From a virus: a stretch of 37,855 nt of DNA. Within the stretch, counting starts at the first letter, position 1. Each line of letters begins with the position of its first letter. Below are positions 29,201 to 33,632 of the stretch, one piece after another. The notes beneath the pieces were generated by a model. That model saw only the letters and a list, made by a program, of their open reading frames with translations. It made no database searches and had not been told where the DNA came from. The position numbers were made by a program, and so were the translations under genes. The stretch lies in the IMG/VR virus record IMGVR_UViG_3300025769_000321, positions 1 to 37,855 of that record. The stretch is one strand, 5' to 3'.

Positions 29201-32200
29201 CCAGCGTGTTGCAGTTGCCGAGGGATTTGCTGAGTTCATGCGTGCTTACATGACTCTATCGAGAAGGGATCAAAACCGCATACCGAAGTTTCAAAAAGTT
29301 CGCAAATGGTTTGAAAACGAATGGGCGGCTGAACATCCTGAGCAATTCGCAAGAGTTAAATGGACTCGCGGAATGTTTAGAAGCTACACAGATCAGACTG
29401 TGTACCAAAGGCTTCAATCAGCAATCGTTAGTGCTATACCAGAAAGTCCTGTTTCTAAGGCGTCTAGGCTTGTAGAAGATCTGAAGACTGCCGAGGGAAG
29501 AGAGTTTCTCTACAATGAGCATGTGCAGGGAGCATGGGGTGCAGCATACAGTCGCGTTAAAGATCAATACTACGAGTTGCATCGACTTAGGCAGCACATA
29601 GTTGCGGAAGAAGCAAAACGAAATCGAGAGCTTGAAAAGCAGGGCGATCCAGTTCAGGACAGCATTTACGACGAAACAATATCTTCATACGAGTACGCCA
29701 CCGCAACATTTAATACAGCGGCGGCACAAGCTGAACAGGCATGGCAGCAGGGAGTTGCTCTTGTAACCAACGACCCGTCCGGAAGAAGGAGGATCGTTCA
29801 AGGAACGGACACTTTGGCGAAAATCCTAGCTAAGATGACGGATAAGCAGGCACAAGCGGCAGAAACCTATTTGGTTGCATCACACATTGTTGGTATGGAT
29901 TCTAGGCCGGGAGCAAGCAAGACATGGCCTATGACAATAGAGGAAGCAAAGGCTCATGTAGAAAAAGTATCTGGAACTAAAGAAGGAAAGCTATTTGAAG
30001 AGCTAGAAGAGGCTCTAAACAAATTCAACAATGGCTTGCTATTTATGTTACTAGATGCTGGCGCTATATCTCGCGACGACTTTAATAACATGATAAAAGC
30101 GTACAGCGTAGATATGGAAACGATGGATGGCTCTCTGTACTTGCCAATGTGGAGAGACAAGGGTTCGCTCTCAAACGTGCTAAACCGCAGCTCGCATGTA
30201 AACTTAGGGAAAGCGGTTAAGTACAGGAGCAAAACCGGCAGCGTTGCTCCTGTCATAAGTCCGCTACAGTCAACAATACAAAGAGCAATTGAATTTTACA
30301 GCACAGCGAACAGTGTTCAACTTCAGCAAATATTTCTACGCGAATTAGAAGCAGCTGAAGGCACTGCTAAGTTTGCGCAGCGTGTAAGGCCAATGAGGGG
30401 ATTGCTTTCCAAGCAGCGTCTAATAGACATCTTGAAGCAGCTTGAAAAGAAGGGAGTCATTGAAGAAGACTGGATGAAGCTAATAGCAGCTGCGCATGAA
30501 ATAAGAGAAATGATGGAGGTTGCCGCAGGTCTGCGGTCGGGAAGATACGGCAAGACAGACTTCAAAGAAGCACTGGACAAGCGTTTTCTTAATGCGTTCA
30601 TGGAGCAGGCTAGAGCGTATTTCGGCAGAGAAAGCGGGAAGTACACAAACGCAGATGTACTGGACATGCTTACGAATATACCGAGCGGCGCGACTGTTCT
30701 TATGACATTCGGTCCTAGCATTAAAAAGACGATGAAGGACGCGGAAAATTTAGTCATATTCAACAAAGATGGAAAGCAAGAGCTTGTCTACCTCGACCCA
30801 CCGATGATGCGTGCCTTGCAAGGTGGAACAATAGGAACTGGTGCATTTATGCGAGCTGTAGCAAAGCCGACAAAAGCATACAAGCTCGGTGCTACAACTT
30901 GGAGTACAGCGTTTGGTATGCGTCAGATACCGATGGACTACATAACTAACTTCTTCCAGTCGCGTTATCAGGGAATAGAAAGACTGTGGGCGCCTCTCAT
31001 GTATTCATCTGCGTTTGCTTTGTCAACGCTCACTGGAGGCAACAGGGATGTTTCTGGAAATTTGGCACGATCATTATTCCGCCAGTATGGTGGAGAAATA
31101 ATGCACGAATTGACGCCGAATCAAAAAGGTGCAAGAAACCTACTTGCGCAATCTTTGAAGAAAAAGAGTTTCGGTTTACGAAGTTTTGCCTCACCAATTA
31201 AAGGCAGCTTGAAGTGGATTCAGCAAATGATTGCGTTTAGCGATGTTGGTCCCAGATATGCCGAGTTCATCGCGTATATTCGCGAGCAAGGCTACAAAGT
31301 AAACGGCCTGACCGGAAAAATCACAGACGCATCAGGAATCGAGGTTTATCCAACGCGAGACGAGGTTCTAGGTGCGATCAATGCAGCACGCGAAGTCACC
31401 TACAACTTCAACAGAATGGGTACTTGGACGCCAGCAGGTGAGGCTTTTATTCCGTTTATAAATGCAAAACTTGAGGGTGTAGACAAGATGGCTAGGACTC
31501 TTGGCAACCTAGCTCTCGTCGGAAAGTCTGTAATTACAAACGACACAGCAACTCTAAGCCGAGCGCAAAAAAATCAAGCGTTGTATACAGCTACGGGAAG
31601 CATGTTCATGATCGGAATAGGCTATCTGTGGATGATGGCACACGGAGATGATGATGATGAGGAACAAGAGAAGCCAATCTATCAGAGAGGCAGAGGCTGG
31701 AGTCTAAATGGAGAAAAAGGAGTTCAGGCTTTTTGGATTCCTAACAGTCGCGAGTGGGCAATAATGCAAAACATTGGAGAGATAATTGCCATGACACAGC
31801 TTGAGGCACAGGGAAGCAAAACAGCTGGAGTTGTGAGCGAAAAAGAAGAAGACATGCGTTACTACCTAAAGGAAGACTGGACTGACCACATAGAACCTAG
31901 ATCTACGCAAATGAAGATGGTCCTTGAGTCATTAAAGATGACGCTTGGCGATCCCCGCACCGGATTCGGAATAATGGATAGCGGTCCATACGCAACGGCT
32001 TTTCAGCACCTTCTGAACTACGACATGTTTAGAGGCACATACATTGAGCCGCAGTACATGGAGGAGCAGAACCTTCCGGACAGTGAAAGGTATGGTGCAT
32101 ACACAACAGAAACAGCAAAGAAGATTGGCAAGATAACCGGAAAGTTTGGCATAAGCCCTCTTGAGGTAGACTTCTACCTCAACAACCTTTCTGGTGGTGC

Positions 32201-32882
32201 AGCATCGAGAAGTATAAAGACATCTGAGCGTGTTCTCTTGGAACAAGATTATTTCAATATTAAAAACATGCCTTTTGTGAGCGGCATTTATACCGATCGT
32301 CACATGAAGCGATCAGTTGAAGATCTTTACGATATGGAAGATTGGTTATCCAGAGCATACGAGGAGAAAAGGGCAGGGCTTGACAATGAAAGCTGGACAG
32401 AAAAACACGATGTCTACAGGGAGGATATTCAAACAGCGAAAAAGCTGATTGTCGAGTTAATTAAATCTGGAGTAGATGTCAGCGATGACGAACGAGTAGA
32501 CATTGGCAGGATGCAAGTCGGACTTGCTAGAGAAGCTCTAGGAAGAAACGAAATTACATCAAACGTCTCAGCTTGGAATCTTCGTAAAGACGAAATGCCA
32601 GAATCTACTACAAAAGAAAATGAATCTGGAGAGAGTTTTTGGAATCTTTTAGTGCAAACAGCAAGGTCAAAGATCAACAGCACTACGCCATCTGCTGTTA
32701 CTAAGGATTTTTATGCAAACGGGCTTACTGCTGAGCAAGAAACCGAGCGTCGTGCAAAAGTCGCGGAACATGCAAAGGAATGGTTGCGCAAGCACGCAAA
32801 CAGCCCAGCAGTTTTAGAGGCATACAAAAAGCCAGCGACGAAAGCGGTTCGTCCGAAGAAAAAAGGTTTTCGTCCTATTTAA
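14238..32882 (+). CDS. giant 6,214-aa DarB-class polyvalent protein (methylase, helicase, TGT-like, zincin)
   Basis: One uninterrupted reading frame of 6,214 codons. Domains seen, by residue: hydrophobic Gly/Ala region 145-188; HTH 541-591; duplicated acidic module 609-685 and 717-797; ParB-like 1034-1120; basic linker 2036-2072 and helical segment 2085-2140; TGT/DpdA-like barrel 2202-2505; adenine methyltransferase about 2697-2990; Swi2/Snf2-like helicase about 3565-4234; SH3-like barrel about 4504-4560; zincin 4885-5044; long C-terminal region with a membrane-like helix near 5783-5802. Polyvalent proteins (Iyer, Burroughs and Aravind) combine such parts; P1 DarB is packaged and protects injected DNA from restriction. 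The place after two core proteins matches T7 gp16, so packaging and ejection are inferred. Proteolytic processing is possible but not shown. ATG 14238 has a weak Shine-Dalgarno (AGG 11 bases upstream). Confidence 0.9.
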   Translation: MAKDKTFGARKPSLFSASRSISDEQQKESLMNIYRSQRFGEMGREQVRRAQLTDEERSREDERLLAESGASEVVGETPPSPLGVYGQQLVEGMARPIELGASYAAEALGAREAIDSAIGLPDPETLTQMRDAYQGAAYETYPDNAAGWAGRMAMGTAQQLPTMMGVGSVAGLGGVVSMYAGQAYNDAYVEATNKGLSDSAALETAMEAAAIEAGITLGFSMVPGLGGAEAMATGKAARQAVANETVRESIKNTAKAYFKDTSAELLEELSIEAANSYREASSGVNPDALDPDKLWERAVDTAAQTILMTGSLGAYNYASGKLADRATSSAQREEVDALNEDVRRRRDEILEAGSSRTEAGEDPTVVAMDVLAELADLAEDGRSAWRDIYGIEEEQSVTSEDLQPTYEDATGVDPEDQVSTQTETQAEPDAEVVAEQEAEDSEQTDYSFNSIDEYNEAVANPIGQNADGENIYETPDGTRFRLEGQGENEGKPVFQQPDVDDKSFDLVDPETNQKDEQDAEVESVDESVDQEEQDKNESRKFIGLEEAAQILGMSSEELVKLRADGGINGYRDGSSWIFKSEEVYRVAQERGVSPDPNATATEESKVKVDDIDFDEFMSEEGYRLRGGKYDKEGPLSPEEMSELFLKYEEGTFGGEGLSAEEKQKLVNAYFEYGETFENYRLDRKPTEESDATETSVEEEMETTTETVEEKAYRPRRSEVNLDEFMGDESYRFRSGFYEDINGENQDTPMPLERMKDLFDRYDQGGLKELTKAEQDEIITAFTEYGETWEEYYLESEETDAGAAEETEDQPDSAELDSAAAAYLEELARRAREGNEDADEDPSKDEDELRSSLYFGFHNSAQLDENGYNVGTFDFGTEENKRLYIDTIQKALDETKSLFEGGYSSEERNEQARKTGFTNFRKVIENSGIAVPVNVNMTWQKLLYSDGGASKLQDALNVFREEFLKKPESENETNDVIEEEGGIETNDVIDEEVADQQQDEIESQEAVLDPSDGKSFFTPEALESAKKETGYKSRTTIIDMDPADFLKLADEGISESKTDLVESVLSSGKQLSSVPSLSFKIDKEGNAVVTAHEGRHRARALIARGVKSMPVRFTSSTIRWDRQSDLKDFDRVADWPKALKGQGANSKNVLPFPVKDPIARDVPEQSTVRGRDVLTDSVAASALGVSRSDLNKLFAKNPESEFSVTDYTDVTGRSVVGRSADGTYYSRKLTTKESSLPNASKIGDFGFAESFPDSIKNLAGKSRLVHRDKNSISYEVPSLNNKDDDAYRESYLRVVEFLAKTGTDMLVRSGTLLAETRGAIEKLNAAVKSGSEAMFGLDYSLLDRVANYVMSNAREVISSKPRSEKPEAGTSPVYVGDQQLLLRDAEYVDEQTSLEQRNELARDIDKALSGVLASSLQMMSETALEKSTKDRSNEAEQLSRNFTKQLAGILQQDPPSPVVEAYTGEENIETGNVAETVQFNQDVLDDYIEGVFGKDAIAETKKAMNLNEDESDLLDEILDENYILEARDFIGEKFLLPAEQQIVRDFEAGGIEAVGPSESTESSRAIEDDYYEDTLIDYPEMKSFVDDWIAKGLPKRVVLDAVQDNYKGDIDPDYEGDPSASEMIKMSPSAKAIDSDLEEMLRNTKQPHIKSAARDMQKILQSRVKTGKGGSRKVKINSKRGKNAVAQFTIEQQRAMLVTSLMEIPAFDEVASADVLNRVATAATQSDLDSIYTSIDKSNDVLMYVSRNRFVTPSQLREEFAHDRDGGRSPADILIAYGYLRYGKGPEGSDVYYDPAMVLVDNLEAADKPKLASQIVSKYRLALRDRYDDLLGDGLTRDSYIDSLIDPVYWSTDPVSVMSVQEMSEYDRDNAHKPLPEQWNDGSDAEMQDFLQRSAEELIKEKAEAARKSKAAEEDLAELNSVTNSMLDLFERTRPDASMAQLKESKTLLDAFRKGIQSVVEKDRSADTQTAPSQYTYESVEEWAVDYMEWLKSDEGFSKLYEDTVEGLRSLGMVNSEDAAKADQQTNDAALDGITKGAKKKKPAPKKSAGKKKTTRQKADEQKEIAREKARKLKEAIRAGRNKPTVGVNLELMGMAIDVAVANIKAGALSFAAFVEEFADGDYSEMGDFGPYLEAAWRAIGMMAEDQKKDLGIEGADIKAPEKWQDVVADLDTKAEDKKPVDEEQDKTADENAESIERSSHGRPLGFSWFASGNSTSVTDLRTFTQTGRAVGVSLYTYNRGTNAAKLMSDDIANSLLLHMNEHKLPAFVDSGALSLAKNRELADRSVTYKKAIEEFENVMQQYERLAEKVEDKGLLNVVAPDVLVTTADGIVVADAVMTQEIQNYFRDRIEKLAKSGVRVIAPVHRYGDLSLIQTYANATDSLDFTLTNMVVGIPFYHAAWTNKEIVDFVTFQRENNTSSLKLHMLGGGGKRLKEIADLVREVDPTVVVQGDSSTEIRNRGYYDSKGERKVKGKLNPQLKAREALVEYYLQGYGIDSFKQLQEMLDAHDNQDRSKAGAVALSNLAARDAAQNIITTKKLSDNERDLRLIKLFRSQPNHDFDDDGTADAFRGVKKAEDAVRHLYEEYTNRELADELNSDREAANKGRGGRTDAGDASDATDRDADGTREPSGEGAAGEGGDSVGVRANDAEGSRGGGEQAGKSGDQSQRGSVNGSRPVGDGTRDTRGNHGATDSTRSNYELTPDKWDAIIGGSQKERFKRNLAAIEKVLELERTNEHPSQEDLDLLAGYTGWGAFGQELFQGSWQRPKPAEGWQEWDAWLRDYLGKETWQSMQDSITNAHFTAPPVVAKVWEAVVRLGFKGGHILEPSMGSGNFFGIMPRNIMKNSTLHGVELDSMTSRIAKILYPEANISNKGYEDLQTSDNFYDLAISNVPFGKNKPAQNRYKTDHSVHNFFFRRAMDHIKPGGLMVFITSTGTADGKTLAGTLRRQLQNEGTVVGMLRLPSNMMKEYAGTAAMMDLIIVRKNRSDEKKPDYGLKWWSERSESSTLSGGIGGTKWLQGKNNVVEELVPNILPKEFIGQSDKSSVEINRHWVDNPQDVIGTISFGPTTRGAPGMMVDASNLTDEQKLKQISEWVERLPENIFNTDVAEWSADSTKVEGEMRQNTILVNSEKKAYWRHYLGTKKNPKLNKDGSRAYEDVQLEGPEIGIYSGEQIVPLQQIAGWAKASIKNKSKLQERLNEVRHLAEIRKHYEDVLTLQSGDAETAEIKAARRKLNESYDSFVETYGQVAESNAIKVFKKAGDPLALALEVLSYKHAETGEWIKRGVFRDTTMVGTIKELKNASLGDAFANERNRSRILDYARIARSANMEEKEAIKELVEKGFIYKNEVNQYEPADTFLSGNVRKKYRALQAATDAGVKGLEKSIAAIEKIIPATIPYDQIDLKMGPHFVPTKYYKQFVSEKLGIDPKLVGIKLKHGKWVVELDPEVNVLDTALQWGVDYITNGTPAVPFSAFLRAAMNNATLKVYDPPVKTAGGIVLSPRQFNAEESARANEKLMLFRQTWEEWVWTDTGRANHLSNIYNEEYNSFVTPTFENVPLSFVGIITEKDGKPFALRKHQKQAVWRALLMGKGIFAHEVGTGKTLTMAALAMESKRFGYAKKPMLFAHNINAAQVADEIREAYPTAKVLYVDNLNPSIRDRTLAMIAADDWDVIVVPHSLTDRFLLKAETIRGIWEEDLRQLEDAAREAFKEDKSSRKGTMPDNLDNLTTDQIKEQIKSRTAKELVLERKSLIDEIKKAADLAKKNTVFFEDMGVDMVMVDEAHYYKKLPIATPQQLKGLNTKGSQRGKMLDLITTHVRQTNGGRGIYTFTGTPITNTLNEIFNQMKYIMEEEMHASKVGFWNSWFNMFAESVIEPEITTGGTWEAVERLRAFNNLPELRKMIGQYLDVVKASEVEEFVERPDKEGFVPEGEQPIGVPHKQTINVSVQPSVFQQMYSKALRARYEKSKSAKGEEYGELRSMLGDPYSQLVLQTEGNMMTLDPRLTDIQFNPEWKMPEIDPNDPSLKINRMIENAMPIYNKHPKATQMIFMQAGFSDDAERSTGEYDEEGNKITAKVKRFNLAKEIKRRLIEEGVKEEEIAVFSDESKSEKKKIIAKKMNAGKIRFALGSTDSMGVGVNAQQWLAALHHLDCPWMPGDIDQREGRAGRQGNRWNTFMNFRYVMEGDQDARRWQIALIKDAMIDMFMDFSFNMRSFDMSDIDLDENGGSDFDSSLSTATGDPRILLRNKLANELDRLLSKKELFQRNVDDQQRSARKKKDEVAGMKAQAELLSQMEEVANKNKPESLEAQEFTWSIGPKKGKSVSGSYTKVSEGTDSEVKNWKIDDIFKTFSNRSSEVVRTIQYELSKREGLQPNVTRAIKIGEMKGLGIYKLYTTRPDEASKDLVNVNIDWETYIGPANAESSLLSEDVQGSFAEKHFVTFNDTMNSFNAKVMNFGKYVTEVQNEIGRTNKLIKNAALAGKAGFPRQAKMDKVTEQLESLSEELQKYPKPSPAWFRLNAPSGSVVYLDGKRYQVKAHRGVADILVTDDEGNASVIPAKDVLDSPDGMPLYPELQEGYSGDIDVSADEESDVLQMDYAKGSLVTLDIGSFSTMFDDETLEKLGFDVKKPSSYRLTGVIDEQALKGDKTIKVLVTEGKYQGLSPDELMKKYGILPADTGFVVEVPPAMNVNYALDLILNEDNPVLDAMFTAYKQTRMTGEEIPGTRKVKGKKVQQDEGSEASQDPKVGADLNFDDRLDGFIQSMSRTDAMEYESLFTFDEKLSWLDRALGNELIEYDKKYTEGEIDRYERVARDQTEIDRIIDEVEDKVANLLQDGMESDFAPRQFARKKRKKKDKKGARGIANVGRGGSKRRGVDVPRKKKLGDSSDKPQLSAFQIIRRISSRWNLPIRTGLAQGKTAGFYTHVAHLTKDPKTGVMSHPNSPRSVRLARKHANNLAVVAHEIAHDLDNETKTSEKMPEKIATWIADYDYAKVRADQRVAVAEGFAEFMRAYMTLSRRDQNRIPKFQKVRKWFENEWAAEHPEQFARVKWTRGMFRSYTDQTVYQRLQSAIVSAIPESPVSKASRLVEDLKTAEGREFLYNEHVQGAWGAAYSRVKDQYYELHRLRQHIVAEEAKRNRELEKQGDPVQDSIYDETISSYEYATATFNTAAAQAEQAWQQGVALVTNDPSGRRRIVQGTDTLAKILAKMTDKQAQAAETYLVASHIVGMDSRPGASKTWPMTIEEAKAHVEKVSGTKEGKLFEELEEALNKFNNGLLFMLLDAGAISRDDFNNMIKAYSVDMETMDGSLYLPMWRDKGSLSNVLNRSSHVNLGKAVKYRSKTGSVAPVISPLQSTIQRAIEFYSTANSVQLQQIFLRELEAAEGTAKFAQRVRPMRGLLSKQRLIDILKQLEKKGVIEEDWMKLIAAAHEIREMMEVAAGLRSGRYGKTDFKEALDKRFLNAFMEQARAYFGRESGKYTNADVLDMLTNIPSGATVLMTFGPSIKKTMKDAENLVIFNKDGKQELVYLDPPMMRALQGGTIGTGAFMRAVAKPTKAYKLGATTWSTAFGMRQIPMDYITNFFQSRYQGIERLWAPLMYSSAFALSTLTGGNRDVSGNLARSLFRQYGGEIMHELTPNQKGARNLLAQSLKKKSFGLRSFASPIKGSLKWIQQMIAFSDVGPRYAEFIAYIREQGYKVNGLTGKITDASGIEVYPTRDEVLGAINAAREVTYNFNRMGTWTPAGEAFIPFINAKLEGVDKMARTLGNLALVGKSVITNDTATLSRAQKNQALYTATGSMFMIGIGYLWMMAHGDDDDEEQEKPIYQRGRGWSLNGEKGVQAFWIPNSREWAIMQNIGEIIAMTQLEAQGSKTAGVVSEKEEDMRYYLKEDWTDHIEPRSTQMKMVLESLKMTLGDPRTGFGIMDSGPYATAFQHLLNYDMFRGTYIEPQYMEEQNLPDSERYGAYTTETAKKIGKITGKFGISPLEVDFYLNNLSGGAASRSIKTSERVLLEQDYFNIKNMPFVSGIYTDRHMKRSVEDLYDMEDWLSRAYEEKRAGLDNESWTEKHDVYREDIQTAKKLIVELIKSGVDVSDDERVDIGRMQVGLAREALGRNEITSNVSAWNLRKDEMPESTTKENESGESFWNLLVQTARSKINSTTPSAVTKDFYANGLTAEQETERRAKVAEHAKEWLRKHANSPAVLEAYKKPATKAVRPKKKGFRPI
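14670..14801 (+). other. hydrophobic Gly/Ala-rich N-terminal region of giant protein
   Basis: Residues about 145-188 include PTMMGVGSVAGLGGVVSMYAGQ, split by small residues. A second weaker hydrophobic stretch (ITLGFSMVPGLGG) follows near 215. Similar amphipathic, glycine-rich stretches occur at the N-terminus of many virion-borne polyvalent proteins and could help membrane passage during ejection (inference). Confidence 0.45.
15858..16010 (+). other. excisionase/MerR-type helix-turn-helix domain in giant protein
   Basis: Residues 541-591: FIGLEEAAQILGMSSEELVK forms the two helices, then a wing-like GYRDGSSWIFKSEEVYRVA. This matches the HTH_17/excisionase family pattern, in which the acidic-aromatic end (SWIFKSEEV) packs on the helices. 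It could let the protein bind DNA or a partner. A very similar signature is frequent in Planctomycete proteins as I remember them, which is the main host hint. Confidence 0.65.
16062..16628 (+). repeat. duplicated acidic DEFM module in giant protein
   Basis: Two copies: residues 609-685 (DFDEFMSEEGYRLRGGKY ... YFEYGETFENYRLD) and 717-797 (NLDEFMGDESYRFRSGFY ... FTEYGETWEEYYLE). They share the start, a central helix and the [YF]-x-EYGET end, separated by a Glu/Thr-rich linker. I do not know the family. It is a clear internal duplication at protein level. Confidence 0.75.
17337..17600 (+). other. ParB-like domain in giant protein
   Basis: Residues about 1034-1120. A strand at TTIIDMDPADFLKLADEG is followed by a second strand and HEGRHRARALIARG (H1091 to G1104), then MPVRF. 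This matches the ParB/sulfiredoxin-like core in which G-x-R-R-x-x-A-x4-G precedes a final strand. ParB-like domains are recurrent in polyvalent proteins and can bind nucleotide or nick DNA; activity here is not shown. Confidence 0.55.
20490..20660 (+). other. polyvalent-protein-associated helical segment after basic linker
   Basis: Residues 2085-2140 (LELMGMAIDVAVANIKAG, FAAFVEEFADG, then FGPYLEAAWRAI) fit the short helical segment common in polyvalent proteins in which a V-x-PEL-x-A-x-A-like start is followed by an A-x-FVEE motif and a PYL-x-A-W-x-A end. A Lys/Ala/Pro-rich basic linker precedes it (residues about 2036-2072), probably unstructured and nucleic-acid binding. Confidence 0.45.
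20841..21752 (+). other. TGT/DpdA-like TIM-barrel domain in giant protein
   Basis: Residues about 2202-2505. Ordered landmarks: FVDSGALSL with D2269, as in the TDSGGFQ base-recognition motif of tRNA-guanine transglycosylases; LNVVAPDVLV; VRVIAPVHRYG; LKLHMLGGGGKRLKEI (2420s), like the LMGVG loop; and VVVQGDSSTE with D2451 at the place of the catalytic nucleophile. No Cys is present in the domain, so the zinc site of canonical tRNA enzymes is absent, as expected of DNA-type or diverged members. Related DpdA enzymes insert 7-deazaguanines into DNA. Activity, substrate and need for preQ0 are unknown. Confidence 0.6.
22012..22407 (+). CDS. candidate overprinted gene inside the giant gene, 131-aa helical protein
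   Basis: A second frame (+1 relative to the giant gene) is open from ATG 22012 to TAG 22407. AGGGAG at 21999-22004 lies 7 bases before the ATG, a strong ribosome binding site. The product is protein-like: charged amphipathic helices (EKQQIKEEVEGL, AAKERLEKAG, WEFVRMMQKDHEEEVNKL, SRSEAALMAADLLEM) with ordinary composition. The giant protein in the same stretch is a low-complexity Asp/Gly/Arg/Ser linker, as if constrained by the other frame. The last 27 codons run into the methylase start in the main frame and look less protein-like in the second frame, consistent with the constraint switching. Function unknown. A chance open frame in a biased linker remains possible. Confidence 0.5.
   Translation: MNLTATEKQQIKEEVEGLTLETPVTQRIVMQMEQENQAAKERLEKAGILWEFVRMMQKDHEEEVNKLVSQGISRSEAALMAADLLEMEPETPEEIMEQQTQPDQTMNSLQTSGMQSSEDLKRSDLRETSQQ
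22326..23200 (+). other. DarB-type N6-adenine methyltransferase domain
   Basis: Residues about 2697-2988. LAGYTGWGAFG near 2746 is a conserved helix and turn of the family. EPSMGSGNFFG (2824-2834) is the AdoMet-binding motif I. ISNVPFG with N2889 is the catalytic motif IV, N-V-P-F in place of the usual N-P-P-F/Y, as known for the DarB branch. A GVELDS motif (acidic ribose contact) lies between. Followed directly by the helicase, as in P1 DarB. Likely methylates adenine in phage or host DNA on entry. Confidence 0.8.
24930..26940 (+). other. Swi2/Snf2-like helicase domain of DarB type
   Basis: Residues about 3565-4234. LRKHQKQAVW resembles the Q-type motif. EVGTGKT with K3598 is the Walker A. 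VDEAH with D3776 is the Walker B. TFTGTPITNTLNEI is motif III. QREGRAGRQGN (from Q4155) is motif VI. All main SF2 motifs are intact, so ATP-driven DNA translocation is likely. It would move the methylase along the incoming DNA. Confidence 0.8.
27747..27916 (+). other. SH3-like small barrel in giant protein
   Basis: Residues about 4504-4560: GSVVYLDGKRYQVKAHRG, then ADILVTDDEGNASVIPAKDVL. The pattern of five short strands with a KOW-like turn suggests an SH3-like barrel. Role unknown. Confidence 0.4.
28890..29370 (+). other. zincin metallopeptidase domain in giant protein
   Basis: Residues about 4885-5044. AVVAHEIAHDLD gives the HExxH motif (H4953, E4954, H4957), and EGFAEF (E4995) supplies the likely third zinc ligand about 38 residues later. 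A helix with YMTLSRRDQ and a WFENEW stretch follows. Peptidase domains of this type are frequent in polyvalent and MuF-type proteins; they may cut host proteins or the protein itself. Confidence 0.7.
31230..31790 (+). other. C-terminal polyvalent-associated region with membrane-like helix
   Basis: The YNFNRMGTW ... FIPFINAKLEG signature (residues about 5720-5760) resembles the C-terminal LPD38-type domain of polyvalent proteins. About 30 residues on, MFMIGIGYLWMM (near 5789) is a single hydrophobic helix followed by an acidic run (DDDDEEQE). Similar ends are thought to sit in the virion or membrane. Family name is from memory. Confidence 0.45.
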
Positions 32883-32893
32883 TTGCAAATCTC

Positions 32894-32921
32894 TTGACGC
32901 GATATTCTGTATCGCTAGGAT
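32894..32921 (+). promoter_or_regulatory. sigma70-like promoter before recombination operon
   Basis: TTGACG (32894-32899) and TAGGAT (32916-32921) are separated by 16 bases. This is a good match to a host sigma70 promoter. It lies just 12 bases after the giant gene's stop and faces the recombination genes. Transcription would start near 32928. Confidence 0.55.
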
Positions 32922-32924
32922 CGT

Positions 32925-33003
32925 AAAAGCGTTGCCTTACTTTTCAACTCACTAACCGAAGCATCCAGAACGTCTTCCGATTAGTTAGTGGGGCAACGCT
33001 TTT
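32925..33003 (+). ncRNA. long hairpin with T-rich flank: leader/attenuator or small RNA
   Basis: Arms AAAAGCGTTGCC (32925-32936) and GGCAACGCTTTT (32992-33003) are a perfect 12-bp inverted repeat. Within it, CACTAAC (32950-32956) pairs with GTTAGTG (32984-32990), with a short GAAG/CTTC continuation near 32958-32961 and 32974-32977. The 3' arm ends in TTTT followed by a CT-rich run. Since a promoter ends just upstream, transcription would yield a stem-loop RNA of about 75-80 nt, or pass on into the exonuclease gene. Terminator/attenuator and small structured RNA are both possible. Confidence 0.5.
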
Positions 33004-33029
33004 CTCTCTCACACAATGGAGACAATTCT

Positions 33030-33632
33030 ATGGAACAAGGTTCCGAAGAGTGGCATCTTGCGCGTATGGGCAAGCCAACTGGCAGTAACTTTGCAAAAGT
33101 TCTCGGAAGTAAAACAGTGAGATCCGGATACCTAGATGACCTGATCTGTCAAAGGCTTACCAATGATAGAGGTCCGGATGCTCGATCCAAAGCAATAGAC
33201 TGGGGGCATCAGCATGAACCAATAGCAAGAGACTTGTACTGCTCGACGAGACTGTGTGTCGTTGAGGAAACTGGTTTTATCATGCACGATGAACTCAATG
33301 CGGGATGCAGCGTGGATGGTTTGGTTGATCCAGACGGGATCATTGAGATCAAGTGTCCTTACAACAGCAAGAATCACTTGCAAACGATTGAAAGCAACAA
33401 AGTTCCGTCGCAGTACGTTGCTCAAGTGCAAGGAAACATGTTTATTACGGGTCGCAAGTGGTGTGACTACATTAGCTACGATCCGAGATTCCCTGAAAAG
33501 CTACAGCTTTTTGTAATTCGCGTGGATGCGGACGAAGAGTATCACGAAAAACTGCAAGAACAGCTTGTGAATTTTTGCGATGAGATTGAACAGCGTTTGG
33601 AAGTTATTAACAACACTCACGGAGATAAGTGA
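33030..33632 (+). CDS. YqaJ/lambda-exonuclease family recombination nuclease
   Basis: 200 aa from ATG 33030, with GGAG (33018-33021) 8 bases upstream; a longer frame start at 32988 lies in the hairpin. Motifs of the family: GSEEWHLARMG near the N-terminus, WGHQHEPIARDLY (E63), SVDGLVD (D96), EIKCP (E106, K108) and QYVAQVQGNM (from Q128). D96, E106 and K108 form the D-x-E-x-K metal site of PD-(D/E)xK exonucleases. The protein would resect double-strand ends 5' to 3' for annealing. First gene of a tight operon, overlapping the annealing-protein gene (TGATG). Family call is strong; substrate preference not shown. Confidence 0.85.
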   Translation: MEQGSEEWHLARMGKPTGSNFAKVLGSKTVRSGYLDDLICQRLTNDRGPDARSKAIDWGHQHEPIARDLYCSTRLCVVEETGFIMHDELNAGCSVDGLVDPDGIIEIKCPYNSKNHLQTIESNKVPSQYVAQVQGNMFITGRKWCDYISYDPRFPEKLQLFVIRVDADEEYHEKLQEQLVNFCDEIEQRLEVINNTHGDK

